From Datura wrightii (taxonomy: Eukaryota; Streptophyta; Magnoliopsida; Solanales; Solanaceae): a stretch of DNA of 64,000 nucleotides. The position numbers and the translations under genes were made by a program. The stretch is taken from the NCBI GenBank assembly GCA_035772735.1, contig JASDFA010000003.1:64476501-64540500 (forward strand). The letters run 5' to 3'. This document shows, in pieces, positions 31,736 to 41,866 of the stretch (position 1 is its first letter; each line of letters begins with the position of its first letter). Below the pieces are notes generated by a model. The model searched no databases and was not told where the DNA came from. It worked only from the letters and a program-made list of their open reading frames with translations.

Positions 31736-33354
31736 AATTTCTTAAAGCAAGCTTCTTCCTTGTGCTTCTTTAATCTCTAAGGGAACGGGGGTGGTGGTCT
31801 TTCTATCTCAGCTGCCTTTTCCTTCCCCCTCACATCATCATGTTCCCTATCTTTTTCCACTGCTCCAGATTGCTGAGGTGGTCTTTCTGGTTCCACGTCC
31901 TTAAGTTGAATGCCACTCCTTTTTGTAACTGCATTGACCTGCTTGGGATTTGGGTCAGTCTCACTTGGAAGTCCTCCCCTGGGCCTAGTGTTTTGAGCTC
32001 CAGCTAACTTTCCAAACTGATACTCTAACGCCTTTGTAGCTAACTACTAATTTTTCATATCAGCCGCTAATTTCAAAGCCTGCATCTGCGCTTGGTTAGC
32101 TATAATTGTTTTGAACATATCCTCAATGTTGTTGGGTGGTGGAGGAGGTGCATTGTTTCCTTTGTATTGAGACTGAAAATTCCGATGCCCCCCTTGATAT
32201 CTCTGCACGCCCTGATTTGAACTCTGTCCTTGGTGGCTATTACTCCCCAAGAGAAATTCGGATGATTGCTCCAATTTGAGTTGTAACTGTTTCCATATTG
32301 TTGATTATTGATTATTGTTCCTCTGGACGTTCCCAACAAAATTTGCAGAGTCTGGATTGGCATCACAACACTCAGCTGAGTGTTCACTACTCCCACATAC
32401 TTCACACAATACCTGATGAACGACATTAACTGTGTGCTTGATTCAAGCTCATACTGCTGAAGTGGGTGTTGAGTTGATTTTTCAAAGCAGCTATCTGTGC
32501 AGCAATAGCTGTAAAACCATCCAACTCAAAACTCCTGCAGCTTTCCTTGTTCCTCCTCAATGTGAATCCGCATTCCATTCTGGATTTCTCTGTGAAATAC
32601 GATTTAACAAAGTGTAAAGCTCATCATAAGTCTTCTCCAATGCCTACCCACCAGCTGCTGAATCTAACAAAATTTTAGTATGTGGTTCCAAACCCTCAAT
32701 GAATGTGTGCACCAACACATCATTAGACTGGTGGTGATGAGGACAATCCCTTAACATCGACTTGAACCTCTCCCAAGCTTGATACAAATTTTCACCCTCT
32801 CTCTGTTTGAAACTTAGAATCTGACTTCTAAGTCTGGCTGTCTTCCCAGATGGAAAGGATCGTATCAAAAACTTCCTTGCAAGATCATCCCAAGTGGTGA
32901 TAGAATTAGGTGGTTTAGCTTTCAACCACCTCTTTGCTTCCCCCAAAAGTGAGAACGGGAATAATGTAAGCCGCACATAGTCGGATGATACTTCAGCGGG
33001 AATGTAAGTGTCACTTATCTCCAAAAGGTTTTGGAGATGTTGTTGTAGATCTTCATGAGGTAGACCTGTGAATTGGTCGTTGGTGTGCAACAACTGCACC
33101 ATATTCTGCTTAAGCTCGAACCTCCCTCCGGGCTCTGGTCTGCGAATACTAGATGTAACATTTTTTGCATGTGGGATTGCCACTTCGCAGACCGGCCTAG
33201 CTGCCATCTCTTCGGGCACTAAAACTGCCCTTACAAGCGGTGGATTCTGTTGCTGCTCCAGAATTGCCTGTCTTAGCAACTGAACTTTCATCTCTAGAGC
33301 TTCCCTTCGTTGGCGATGAAATTTTCTCTCTGGCTCTATAAATGAATCCACCAA
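31736..33354 (-). pseudogene. Element E gag
   Basis: The first Met I can support is at 33354 (MVDSFIEPERKFH). The capsid-type gag domain follows with YVRLTLFPFSLLGEAKRWLK, KFLIRSFPSGKTARLRSQIL and FKQREGENLYQAWERFK. It is open to 32647, where TAG (32646-32644) replaces the Gln of GGQALEK. Beyond lie QIAALKNQLNTHFSSMSLNQ and a CX2CX4HX4C knuckle (CEVCGSSEHSAECC). A Gln/Asn-rich stretch, a proline run (APPPPPNN), and a Lys/Glu-rich region with PERPPQQSGAVEKDREHDD follow. Two adjacent stops near 32044 and others break it. The gene would form the capsid and bind RNA. Confidence 0.87.
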
Positions 33355-33480
33355 CTCCTTATCTCTTGCCAGCGTTCAGAAAAATTCAGTACCTGCAAGA
33401 GAAAGGCTAAGATCAAGTTGTCAGCACTTATATTGAATTTGTAAACTAACACTAAGAAATTAAATTTACCAATTGCCAGT

Positions 33481-33498
33481 GCCCAGCAACGGCGCAAA
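33481..33498 (-). other. Primer-binding site, element E (tRNA-Asp type)
   Basis: On minus it reads TTTGCGCCGTTGCTGGGC, close to the TGGCGCCGTTGCCGGGG form typical of Athila and complementary to tRNA-Asp. It lies five bases from the LTR. Confidence 0.83.
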
Positions 33499-33503
33499 GA
33501 ACT

Positions 33504-34911
33504 TGTTCGAGCCAAAACTACACGCAAGTGCACGTGGTCGTACAAGTAGTAAAGTGGCTTTATTTCAAGCCAAGTATCGATCCCACAGGGACTGAACAAT
33601 GGTATTAAGTAACTTAAGCGTCAGTGAACAATATCTCTATGAATGCAGACAACCAAATAAATAATGTTTTATGAGTTAAGATCACTAAGTAATAAGAATC
33701 TAAGTCAAGATTACAATTTGAGTCTTAACAATAGTAATGAACAAGCTGAGGTTAAGGCAAGCATGCAGGGATGTAATTTATTAATTCAATTCAGCTAATC
33801 TTCTCTTCGGTTGCTAGTCAGGAATTAATTGCCTATGGATTGGATCTTTCAACTCCTACCCAATTAAAGAATCATGAGACCTTATTATACATTTCTGTGA
33901 TATAAGAATCTCATGCTCGAGCCATACATAACCGATTCCATAAATGACTAATAAGACTTTCAAATATATTTCTATTCTGAACGTAAATCAATTCTCAATT
34001 TTCTCAAATAAGAAAAGATCATATCCTACCAATTCACATCTGTCCAATTCCTTTCCTTTTTAGAATCATAATTTAATTTCTAAGATATACATTAACATTG
34101 GCCAAACATTAATGCAGTAAAAACAAGAATTGATAGAAAAACCATTGAAGAAAAGATGAAAACTGAAATGATTAATAATTACATTCCTCTACAATTATCC
34201 TTAACCTCAGCAAGAGGTGAATTAGCCACTCATTTGTGAATTAAACATCTTCAAATAAGTAGAATTCATACAAGCAATTGAAATTAAAGAGAAAAAGGAA
34301 GAGAATAACCCTAGAATTTTCGTGCTCTCAACTGCCTGCGACCCACGTTCTTGCTCAACCAAGTCAGAATGTTTAAAATAAAACCTAAGTGTGTTATTTA
34401 TACTATTGAGAAATTTTCCCGGAATAACAAGCAACGTGGCACGGAGTGTATCGCAGAGCACTGCCTCTATGCCACGGTGCTATCGCGCACCATCACTGGA
34501 ACTTGAGGTTCCAGGTAATTACACTAAATGTTACACGGAGTGCATCGCGGAGCATTGCCTTCGTGTCACGGAGATAACGCGAACCTCCACTGGTATTTGA
34601 CATATTTTAATCATCCCAGGCAGAATGCCTCCGCGATAGTAGCATGACATGGCGCCATCGCGGAGCCCTTATTTTTGCCCACTTCCCATGTCAACTTCCA
34701 TTTCTTGCTTCCGATTCCATTCCCGCACTTTACCAACTTGTAGATTAGCTTCCAAAAGTTCCTTCTACCTGCAAAACAACACTAATCATATTGGTTAGTA
34801 TAAATTCACATTTATTTAAGAATCACACGAGAATGTACACACAACAATAGATAAACAAATAGAAATGAAGCATTTGAGTATCACTTTGGCATGAAAGTCT
34901 GCCCAAGATCA
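33504..34911 (-). repeat. 5' LTR of element E (1408 bp)
   Basis: Same length and ends as 22312-23719, with no gaps visible and about 5-6 percent difference by eye. It keeps the TATA box that the other copy has lost. Confidence 0.95.
34395..34475 (-). promoter_or_regulatory. TATA box and upstream hairpin, element E 5' LTR
   Basis: On minus, TATAAATA (34402-34395) lies 34 bases downstream of the palindrome GTGGCACGGAG-n18-CTCTATGCCAC (34436-34475). Further hairpin copies continue up to about 34665. This is the likely promoter for genomic RNA. Confidence 0.78.
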
Positions 34912-34916
34912 ACACT
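34912..34916. repeat. Target-site duplication of element E, right copy (ACACT)
   Basis: ACACT follows the GATCA end of the E 5' LTR and equals 22307-22311. Confidence 0.95.
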
Positions 34917-35400
34917 CTCCATAGAGAGTCTACTAAGCGCATCCGCTACCACATTAGCGTTACCCGGATGGTAAAGGACACTTATATCGTAGTCTTTGAG
35001 TAGCTCCAACTATCTTCTTTGTCGTAGATTGAGGTATTTTTGTTTGAACACATATTGTAAGCTCTTGTGCTCCGTGAACACATCCACATGGACCCTATAC
35101 AAGTAATGTCGCCATATCTTTAATGCGAACTCCACTACAGTCAATTCAAGATCATGCCTCGGGTAATTCTTCTCATGGATCTTCAACTTTCTGGAGGCAT
35201 ATGCTATCATTTTCCCCCGTTGCATCAATACACACTAGAGTCCGATTATCAAAGCATCACAATACACCATAAAACAATCTCGCGTAGGGTCAACACCCGT
35301 GCTGAAGTAAGTCAAGTCTTCAACTCTTGGAAGCTCTTCTCACAAGTCTCTGACCATTGGAATTTCACCTTCTTTTGAGTCAACTTGGTCAAATGTGCTG
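34917..35400 (-). pseudogene. Element D pol: RNase H
   Basis: The frame 35228-35010 reads MMQRGKMIAYASRKLKIHEK, then HDLELTVVEFALKIWRHYLY and VDVFTEHKSLQYVFKQK. The second acid (HDLEL) is kept. In the last motif, TDHK is now TEHK, losing an acidic residue of the exact spacing. The segment near 35260, which should hold the DAS motif, is scrambled (the ORF reads SDYQSITIHHKT on the other strand). The C-terminal HPGKANVVADALSRLSMES block is at 34990-34917, where element E begins. No single frame spans the domain. Confidence 0.82.
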
Positions 35401-36115
35401 CAATGGATGAAAATCCTTCAACAATTCTCTAGTAATAGCCAACTAAATCCAAGAAACTCCGAATATCTGAAGGATTCACCGATCTAGGCCAATTCTTCAC
35501 CACCTCAATTTTGTAAGAATCTACTTTTATGCTCTCGCTTGATACTAATAGGCCCTAAAATGCTACTGAGTTCAACCAAAACTCGCACTTGCTGAACCTG
35601 GCATACAATTGACGATCTTGAGAGTCTAAAGCACCACTCTCAAATGAGCGGCATGCTCCTCCTCACTCCGAGAGTATATAAGGATATCGTCAATGAACAC
35701 GATCACGAACATGTCCAGGTACGACTTCAACACCCTGTTCATCAGGTCCATAAAAGCTGCAGGAGCATTTGTTAGTCCAAAAGACATAACTACAAACTCA
35801 TAATGACCATACCAAATCCTAAAGGTTGTCTTTGGGATATCGCACTGCGAACTCTGAGCTGATGATACCTGGACTTGAGATCTATCTTTGAAAAACACTT
35901 GTCACCCTGAAGCTAATCAAACAAATCATCGATCCTGGGTAAAGGATACCAATTCTTGACGGTGACTTTGTTCAGTTGCCAATAATCAATGCACATGCGA
36001 AGCGAACCATCCTTCTTCCGAATAAATAAGACTGGTGCACCTCATGGAGACTCGCTCGGTCTAATGAAGCCCTTGTCTAGAAGGTCCTTGAACTGATCCT
36101 TCAACTCTATTAGCT
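35401..36115 (-). pseudogene. Element D pol: reverse transcriptase
   Basis: An open segment (35898-35626) carries YGHYEFVVMSFGLTNAPAAF, MDLMNRVLKSYLDMFVIVF and the catalytic FIDD at 35686-35697, then SRSEEEHAAHLRVVL. The fingers (36115-35900) read ELIELKDQFKDLLDKGFIRP then a frame break, with KKDGSLR-like and YPLPRIDD-like pieces. Thumb and connection (about 35620-35410) are frameshifted but recognisable (YARFSKCEFWLN, then FLGFSWLLLEN-like). Both catalytic aspartates are present. It precedes RNase H in the usual order. Confidence 0.86.
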
Positions 36116-36770
36116 CAGCTGGAGCCATCCTGTAAGGAGGGATGAATATAGGCTGCATATCAGGTAGAAGGTCAATACCAAAATCGATCTCCCTCTCCGG
36201 AGGAACACCTGGTAAATTATCTAGGAATACCTCTGGGTATTCACGCAGCATCAGAACTGACTGGATAGTCGGGGTCTCGGACTCAACATCCTTAACCCAA
36301 ACTAGATGATACATGCAACCCTTAGAAATCATCTTTCTGGCCTTATGATAGGAAATGAAATGACCTACAGGTACATCATAACTACCCTTCCATTCCAAGA
36401 CTGACTCACCCAAAAAAAGGAACTCCACCACGTGGGTTCTACAATTAACAAAAGAATAACACACATACAACCAATCCATGCACAGAATAGTATCAAAGTC
36501 TGTCATGGATAACTCTACAAGGTTTGCGGAGGTGATTTTATGTAATATATTGATCGGGCATCCTTTATACACCTGCCTAGCCACAACCGAATCACCAACA
36601 GGAGTAGAAATTGAAAATGGTTTTAATAGAGTGTTGGGACTAACTCCAAAGCTACTAGTAATATAAGGTGTCACAAAAGAAAAGGTAGCCCCCGGATCTA
36701 ACAAAGCATAAACATCAATATGGAAAACTCGCAATATACTAGTGACCACATCTGGAGAGACCTTTTGCTC
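36116..36770 (-). pseudogene. Element D pol: protease and linker (mostly open)
   Basis: The frame is open from 36749 to 36042. FHIDVYALLDPGATFSFVTP holds the D-P-G-A protease site near residue 18. It continues SPNTLLKPFSISTPVGDSVV, KITSANLVELSMTDFDTILC, LFLGESVLEWKGSYDVPVGH, KARKMISKGCMYHLVWVKDV, PPEREIDFGIDLLPDMQPIF and then RT. It is the longest uninterrupted frame of the chromovirus group here and the reference by which insertions S1 and S2 were located. Protease would release Gag and Pol proteins within the capsid. Confidence 0.87.
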
Positions 36771-37981
36771 CTAGCGGGGTGCTAAAGCGTGGAACCTATT
36801 TTAGCGCTGACCACAGGCAGAACTAGTCGAGGCAACCAGCTGAGGGGGACGTGCTGCTAGAGTGGCTAAATTAGTTGCTGCCATATGGGCTCCACCACCC
36901 CCTGATCTGGATAAAGGGCAATCCTTGAGTCTGTGTCCGGGTTTTCCACACTCGAAACAAGAATCTAAGCCAACTAAGCACCTCCCTGAGTGATTCTTGC
37001 CACACTTCGCACAAGCTAGGAAAGTGTTCTATATCTATATGCTACCCTAGCCTCTCGAATATGGAGCCCTGTTCCTCCGATCCCCTCAAAATCTAGATGG
37101 CGTATTGGCCAATGATGGTGCTGGAGCAGTAAACCTATGCTGAGACTGCTGATACTGTCGACCCCTTGATCTTACTTGAGAAGTCCCATAGCTGTCGGTC
37201 CTGGCCCTCTTGGCCTCCCTCTGCCTCTGATATATCCACTCCATCTGCTGAGCATGCAACACGATGCAGGTAGAATCTATATCCCAATGCAACATGATGA
37301 TCCTAAAATCCTTATCCAGGTAGTCCGCTAGTCCATGCACAAATTGGCTCACTCGAGCCCTCCGGTCTGCCACCAACTCTGGCGCATACTTGGATAGACG
37401 GCTGAACTCCAAAGCATACTCCTAAACTGATATGTCACCCGGCTTCAAGTTAACAAACTGATCGCCTTCAGCTCCCTCATCTCTCGAGGGAAGAACCGAT
37501 CCAAGAATATTGCGTGGAACTCTTTCCAACCTATAGGGCCTGCACCCATTGCCCTAGAATCCCTCCACTGCTTGAACCATATATGTGCCACCCCTTTTAG
37601 CTGGTAGGAGGCCAAATCAACAAATTCTCCCTTTGTCACCCCCATAACTTGGGTGATCTTCAGAATCTCCTCGATGAATTCGTGTGGATCCTCACCCACC
37701 TTGGACCCTAGGAACTCCGGCGGGTTCATCCTCAAGAAATCTCTCATCCGAGCTGCTTCTACATTACCATTCTGTGGAATATGCACAACAACTTGTTGGT
37801 TGACCTGAGCGGTCAAGGTCTGCGCCAACATCTAGATAGCTGCCCGAAACTCATCGTGGGCAACTCGCTCTAGTGCTTGGGGCTCTTGAACAAGTGGGGC
37901 TTATTGATGCCCTTGACAATTGCCATCTTCGTGGCCTTCACCATTTCCATTTCTTCTTCTGTTCATTCTTCTAGGAGCCAT
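36771..37981 (-). pseudogene. Element D gag
   Basis: Start ATG at 37981-37979 (MAPRRMNRRRNGNGEGHEDG), also used by element G. After a stop near 37901 the frame 37831-37445 carries MLAQTLTAQVNQQVVVHIPQ, NPPEFLGSKVGEDPHEFIEE and ITQVMGVTKGEFVDLASYQL, then GVAHIWFKQW (capsid-like domain). Next is 37412-37086 with SRLSKYAPELVADRRARVSQ and AKRARTDSYGTSQVRSRGRQ, a basic region. A Cys-rich zinc-knuckle remnant lies at about 36950-36900. Stops and frameshifts separate the parts. Confidence 0.85.
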
Positions 37982-38168
37982 GATTTTGCAATTGCAAATC
38001 ACATGAATTAGAAGGATAGAAAGACTTTTTATCGCACGACATAGATCATGAAAGAAGGCAACATTTCCTAAACATCTCATAGCCTCTTCTTCATATGTGT
38101 GGCGCACTTCACACCCATGAAAAAGACTCTACTCAATGCGACTTTCGGACACCCTAGGACACTTCAAA

Positions 38169-38186
38169 CCTATGGCTATAATGCCA
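38169..38186 (-). other. Primer-binding site, element D
   Basis: On minus TGGCATTATAGCCATAGG, a decayed form of TGGTATCAGAGCCATAGG, four bases from the LTR. The leader between it and gag (37982-38168) has no stop in the gag frame for most of its length, but no known motif. Confidence 0.82.
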
Positions 38187-38190
38187 AGTT

Positions 38191-40309
38191 TGTCACGACC
38201 CGAACATAGACCTGGATCGTAACACGGGACGAGGAACCCCGTAAGGCCCCAAGTCGACCCATGGCATAAGCATACACCTTACTTCATTCACATTAAGTGG
38301 AATACTGAACCTAAGACATAGCAGAAATGTAAACGTAACATAGCATATCATAACATTCTAAAATACTAAACATACATATAAGTTGAGTACTACATACCGT
38401 CTGAAAGCCTCTATCATGTATGATGGGTTGATGGGACAACATCCCCAACTAACCCTGCCAAACTGAAAAAAAGAACAACATAATGTCTAGTCATACGGCC
38501 CTCGAAACATGAGGACTCACCAACAAGCTGATAGCAAACTCTAAAAGGGAGTAAGGATGGAGATGAGCCTGAGAGTCAAGTCCTGTATCATGAAATGATA
38601 CAACATACAAAGTATGCGGTCAGTACATGGAATGTACCGAGTATGCAAGGTAATTAAAATGGACATTTAAAATATGTAAAAACTCATAAAACATCATAAG
38701 AGTAGGACATCATGCTCACATCGTAAATATCATAACATAACATAACATAAGGCTTAAGGTTTCCGAAACATTCATAATACATTTGTAATCATAAAAATTT
38801 GAGAAAAGCTATTTTGAAAATAACTTCAGCCAATATACACAGTCATAAACATGCATAAATCATAAGGAACAGTGGGAGATTCTCATAACTGACATACCCA
38901 TATGAGCACACATGAAGCCCGACTTGTAACCCTAGTCGGGAGGGTGTTCATACCTTTCCAAGGGTAGAACCATGAAAGTGATATCATCATAAAAAGGGCC
39001 ATTTGGACTAGAGACAGTCATAAAGGAGGTTCCAGCATACCTATAGTGGCACGTAGTTTATGAGATCCGGGGCAAAACCTAGGCCCCGAGTCTACTCGGT
39101 GTTAAATACTACTCCCAAAACATATATAGTGCTTATAGTATAATATGCATGAATTCATGGGCTTGTTAAATCATGATAATCATAAACATACTTGTGCATA
39201 CGTGAACTAGCCATGACATAAGGCCCGTGAGTCGGCCAAAAATATAATTCATAAATCATAGAGTTCATGCATACTTGTAGATCAGACATATAACTTGTAA
39301 ATCATAAAATCATGATGGTTATTTGAATAAATCCACATTTCAAGTCATAAATCATGATGGGTTTGCAAATACCAACAATTGAAGTAAAGATCATAACCCG
39401 ATTCATCATAGATTATACATAATTGGGCTTAATTTGGTAGAAATAAAAATCAAAAATTTTATAATCAAATTAGTTGTATAATCTTTTAAAAATCCACAAT
39501 ATAAGACGTAAAATCACAAATCATGACAACCCATTACTAAATCATTAGATTTTCATAAAAATTGAATTCAAACCCCATGAGATTTTTGATAGATTTCCAT
39601 GAATTAATAGAGAATGGGCATGGGTGTGAACGGGAACACCCATTCGTAACCCTACATACCTAGGTAAGAACAGGTTCCAAGGTTACTTGAATGCCCAAGG
39701 GAGAATTGATTAATGAGAGCTTGAGGAATAGCTTGATCTCGCTTAATTTATTCATGACTTGCATGCATGGGAATGAATATGAAAGGGGGACTTAACCTAT
39801 CTTAACATGCCCAGAAAAATACATAAAATTACGTAGTTTAGGGCCCTAGAGTATAGGAAGGTCAAAAATACCTTTAATGAAATCACCCTAAAAACCTACA
39901 CTGGCTGATCCCACGGGCATATCAACGAGTCGTTGGATGCTACCATGACTCATGGAATTGTCCGTTGTCTGCACTGCCTAGAACTTAACTTCAGATACTA
40001 GCCACGACTTAACAGGAAGATTCATTGTTCCTTCTAACAGCTTGTTAGATCGACCATTAGCAGCACCTTGAAAATCCTAAACTTCCCTCACAACGAGCCT
40101 CACTATGACTTTTGGTTGCTTCAACGAGTTGTGGTATCAATCCATCAAGTCCACTGGAAACTTAGCAATCCAACCCACGACTGCTAACAAGAACTTGTGG
40201 TTCCCAACCATGAGTCGTTACACCATCCATCCAGCAATAATTTACATGATTTTAGCTAACTTTAAATTTTGATCCCAGGTCTAATCTTAGGAACTTTCGT
40301 GGTATTACA
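38191..40309 (-). repeat. 5' LTR of element D (2119 bp)
   Basis: TGTCACGACCC...GGTATTACA on plus. U3 (about 39900-40250) holds degenerate CAACGAGTCGTTG-type units. R/U5 has the tract GTCAGTACATGGAATGTA. Only the first 680 bp survive in its 3' partner. No genes; AT-rich between 39130 and 39900. Confidence 0.9.
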
Positions 40310-40314
40310 TTGAT
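40310..40314. repeat. Target-site duplication of element D, right copy (TTGAT)
   Basis: TTGAT follows the D LTR end. The left copy is GTGAT (20346-20350). Confidence 0.65.
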
Positions 40315-41439
40315 TGTGTGATTTTTTTTTGTGTGTGTTGAGGCCCTTGTGATTCATGGATACCCAACACTGAGAGTAGGTCTGGTCGCGGGTTTGAGTC
40401 CAAGGGGTAGAACAATTAGACTATGATTGAGTTGAGTTTGCCTCCCATAGGACTGTTCTGGGACATGCAAGACTTATGGAGAGGTACATGCTTCCATAGA
40501 GTCGTATATGTCTGTATTTGAGCCTTCTTAGGATCGCAAGTGGCTCTCCAAAAGGGATGGAGCTCTGCTAACTGTGCACAATTGAGAGAGGGTCCGACGG
40601 TGATTGTTTGATGATGTTGATTAACTAGTGTTTACTTTTGATTTTATGGCATTATATTGTGAATATTGCTTATGTTATCAATTTTCTATTAGCGGTGGAT
40701 GCTAGATGTTGGCTGGTGTTAGCTGAGCCCATTAAGAGGTCTACAGGTAGTGATAGGTGAGTTGTGTCGACTAGGTGTTGTGCGATGTTGTTTACTTGTT
40801 GGACTAGTCGGGCTTATAGGGCCAGGTAGGTTCTGTTTGTGTGTTTTCTTGTACTTTCTTGGCTTATGGGGCCAAGTAGGTTCTATGTGTTTATTTAAGT
40901 TGAGTTTCTCCTATTATGTTCGACATATCTATTGATATCTAATCTATGTCTTTTAGTTGTTTCTGCCTTTTATGCTCGGTACATTATTGTACTGATGCCC
41001 TAGTCGGGGCACTGCATCATTCATGTAGGTGATGGTGGGTTGGTAGATCGAGTTCTTGGTTGCTGAGTGGAGTTCCAACTGCGCTCCAAGTCTTTCGGAG
41101 ATACCAATTATTTGAGCTTAGGGTAGTTTGGGGCCTTTTCCCGATCATTTGATTACTGTTGTATTCATAGAGGCTCGTAGACATCGTTGAGGTATTTGTA
41201 TGTTGTTGAAGGCTAGGTGGTCTTGACTATATAGTTATTTTCTATTCTATGGCCTTAACGGCCCATTGTGTGTCGATTTATTGGTATGTGTGCCAAGTTT
41301 AATTTACTCTGATTTTATAGTTATTATGTTATCGAACCTCATCGATTCTAGCATGTTATAGTTAGATTTGTGGCAAGTTTTGCTCGATCAGGTGCGACAC
41401 AGGATTCAAGTCATGCCCCTTTGTGTTTGGGGTGTGACA
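40315..41439 (+). mobile_element. Solo LTR S2, right part (1125 bp)
   Basis: It continues the LTR of 18859-20350 and ends GGTGTGACA before CATCA (41440-41444). It contains the GGTAC/GTACTGATGCCC and GGCCTTAACGGCCC blocks found near the 3' end of the A-type LTRs, so S2 is a distant relative of that group. Frame 40750-40935 is chance. Confidence 0.88.
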
Positions 41440-41444
41440 CATCA
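41440..41444. repeat. Target-site duplication of S2, right copy (CATCA)
   Basis: Equals 18854-18858. RT register is restored across it (CCCATCAGCTT reads HQL). Confidence 0.92.
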
Positions 41445-41866
41445 GCTTAGAGTTAGGGAGAGTGTTATTCCAAAGATAACCTTTAGGACTCATTATGGTC
41501 ACTATATGTTTGAATTTATGTCTTTTGGACTAACGAATGCTCCTGCAGCTTTTATGGACTTGATGAAGAGTGTGGTATAGAAGTATTTGGATATGTTTGT
41601 GATTGTATTTCTAGATGATATTCTCATATATTCCTAGAGCAAGGAGAAGCATGTCGCTCATTTGAGGATTGTGCTGCAGACTCTCAAGGATCGCCAACTG
41701 TTTGCTAAATTCAGCAAGTGTGAGTTTTGACTAAACTCAGTAGAATTCTTAGGTCATGTGGTGTCTAGTGAGGGTATGAAGGTGGACTCTTAAAAGATAG
41801 AGGCGGGGAAAAATTGGCCTAGACCTGTCATTCCTACAAATATTAGGAGCTTTTTGGGTTTAGTTG
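41440..41866 (+). pseudogene. Element C pol: RT palm and thumb, second visible segment
   Basis: It reads HQLRVRESVIPKITFRTHYG, FEFMSFGLTNAPAAFMDLMK, then catalytic FLDD at 41608-41619 (usually FIDD), and KEKHVAHLRIVLQTLKDRQL. A TGA follows in SKCEF-stop (Trp in relatives). NSVEFLGHVVSSEGMKVDS and NIRSFLGLV end the segment, where element G LTR begins at 41867. TAG codons replace Gln after KSVV and Arg/Gln after ILIYS. Together with 18601-18858 it forms one RT, proving S2 inserted into C. Confidence 0.9.

Larger units (their letters stand above)
22312..34911 (-). mobile_element. Element E: Athila-type gypsy element with third ORF (12.6 kb)
   Basis: It has two 1408-bp LTRs, an Asp-type PBS, gag, protease, RT, RNase H and integrase, an intron-like leader, ORF3, a long 3' untranslated region and a PPT, all on minus. 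Perfect ACACT duplications bound it. The LTRs align without gaps, with about 75-80 differences counted by eye. It is complete in structure but has stops in gag, pol and ORF3. Element F is a second copy of the same family. Confidence 0.95.
20351..40309 (-). mobile_element. Element D: chromovirus-type gypsy element, host of element E
   Basis: Minus-strand order: 5' LTR (38191-40309), PBS, gag, protease, RT, RNase H (down to 34917), element E, then the RNase H-integrase linker and integrase (22306-21045), and a truncated 3' LTR (20351-21026). Without E it is about 7.4 kb. It sits within S2. The end of pol, the PPT and most of the 3' LTR are lost in one deletion. Confidence 0.88.
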
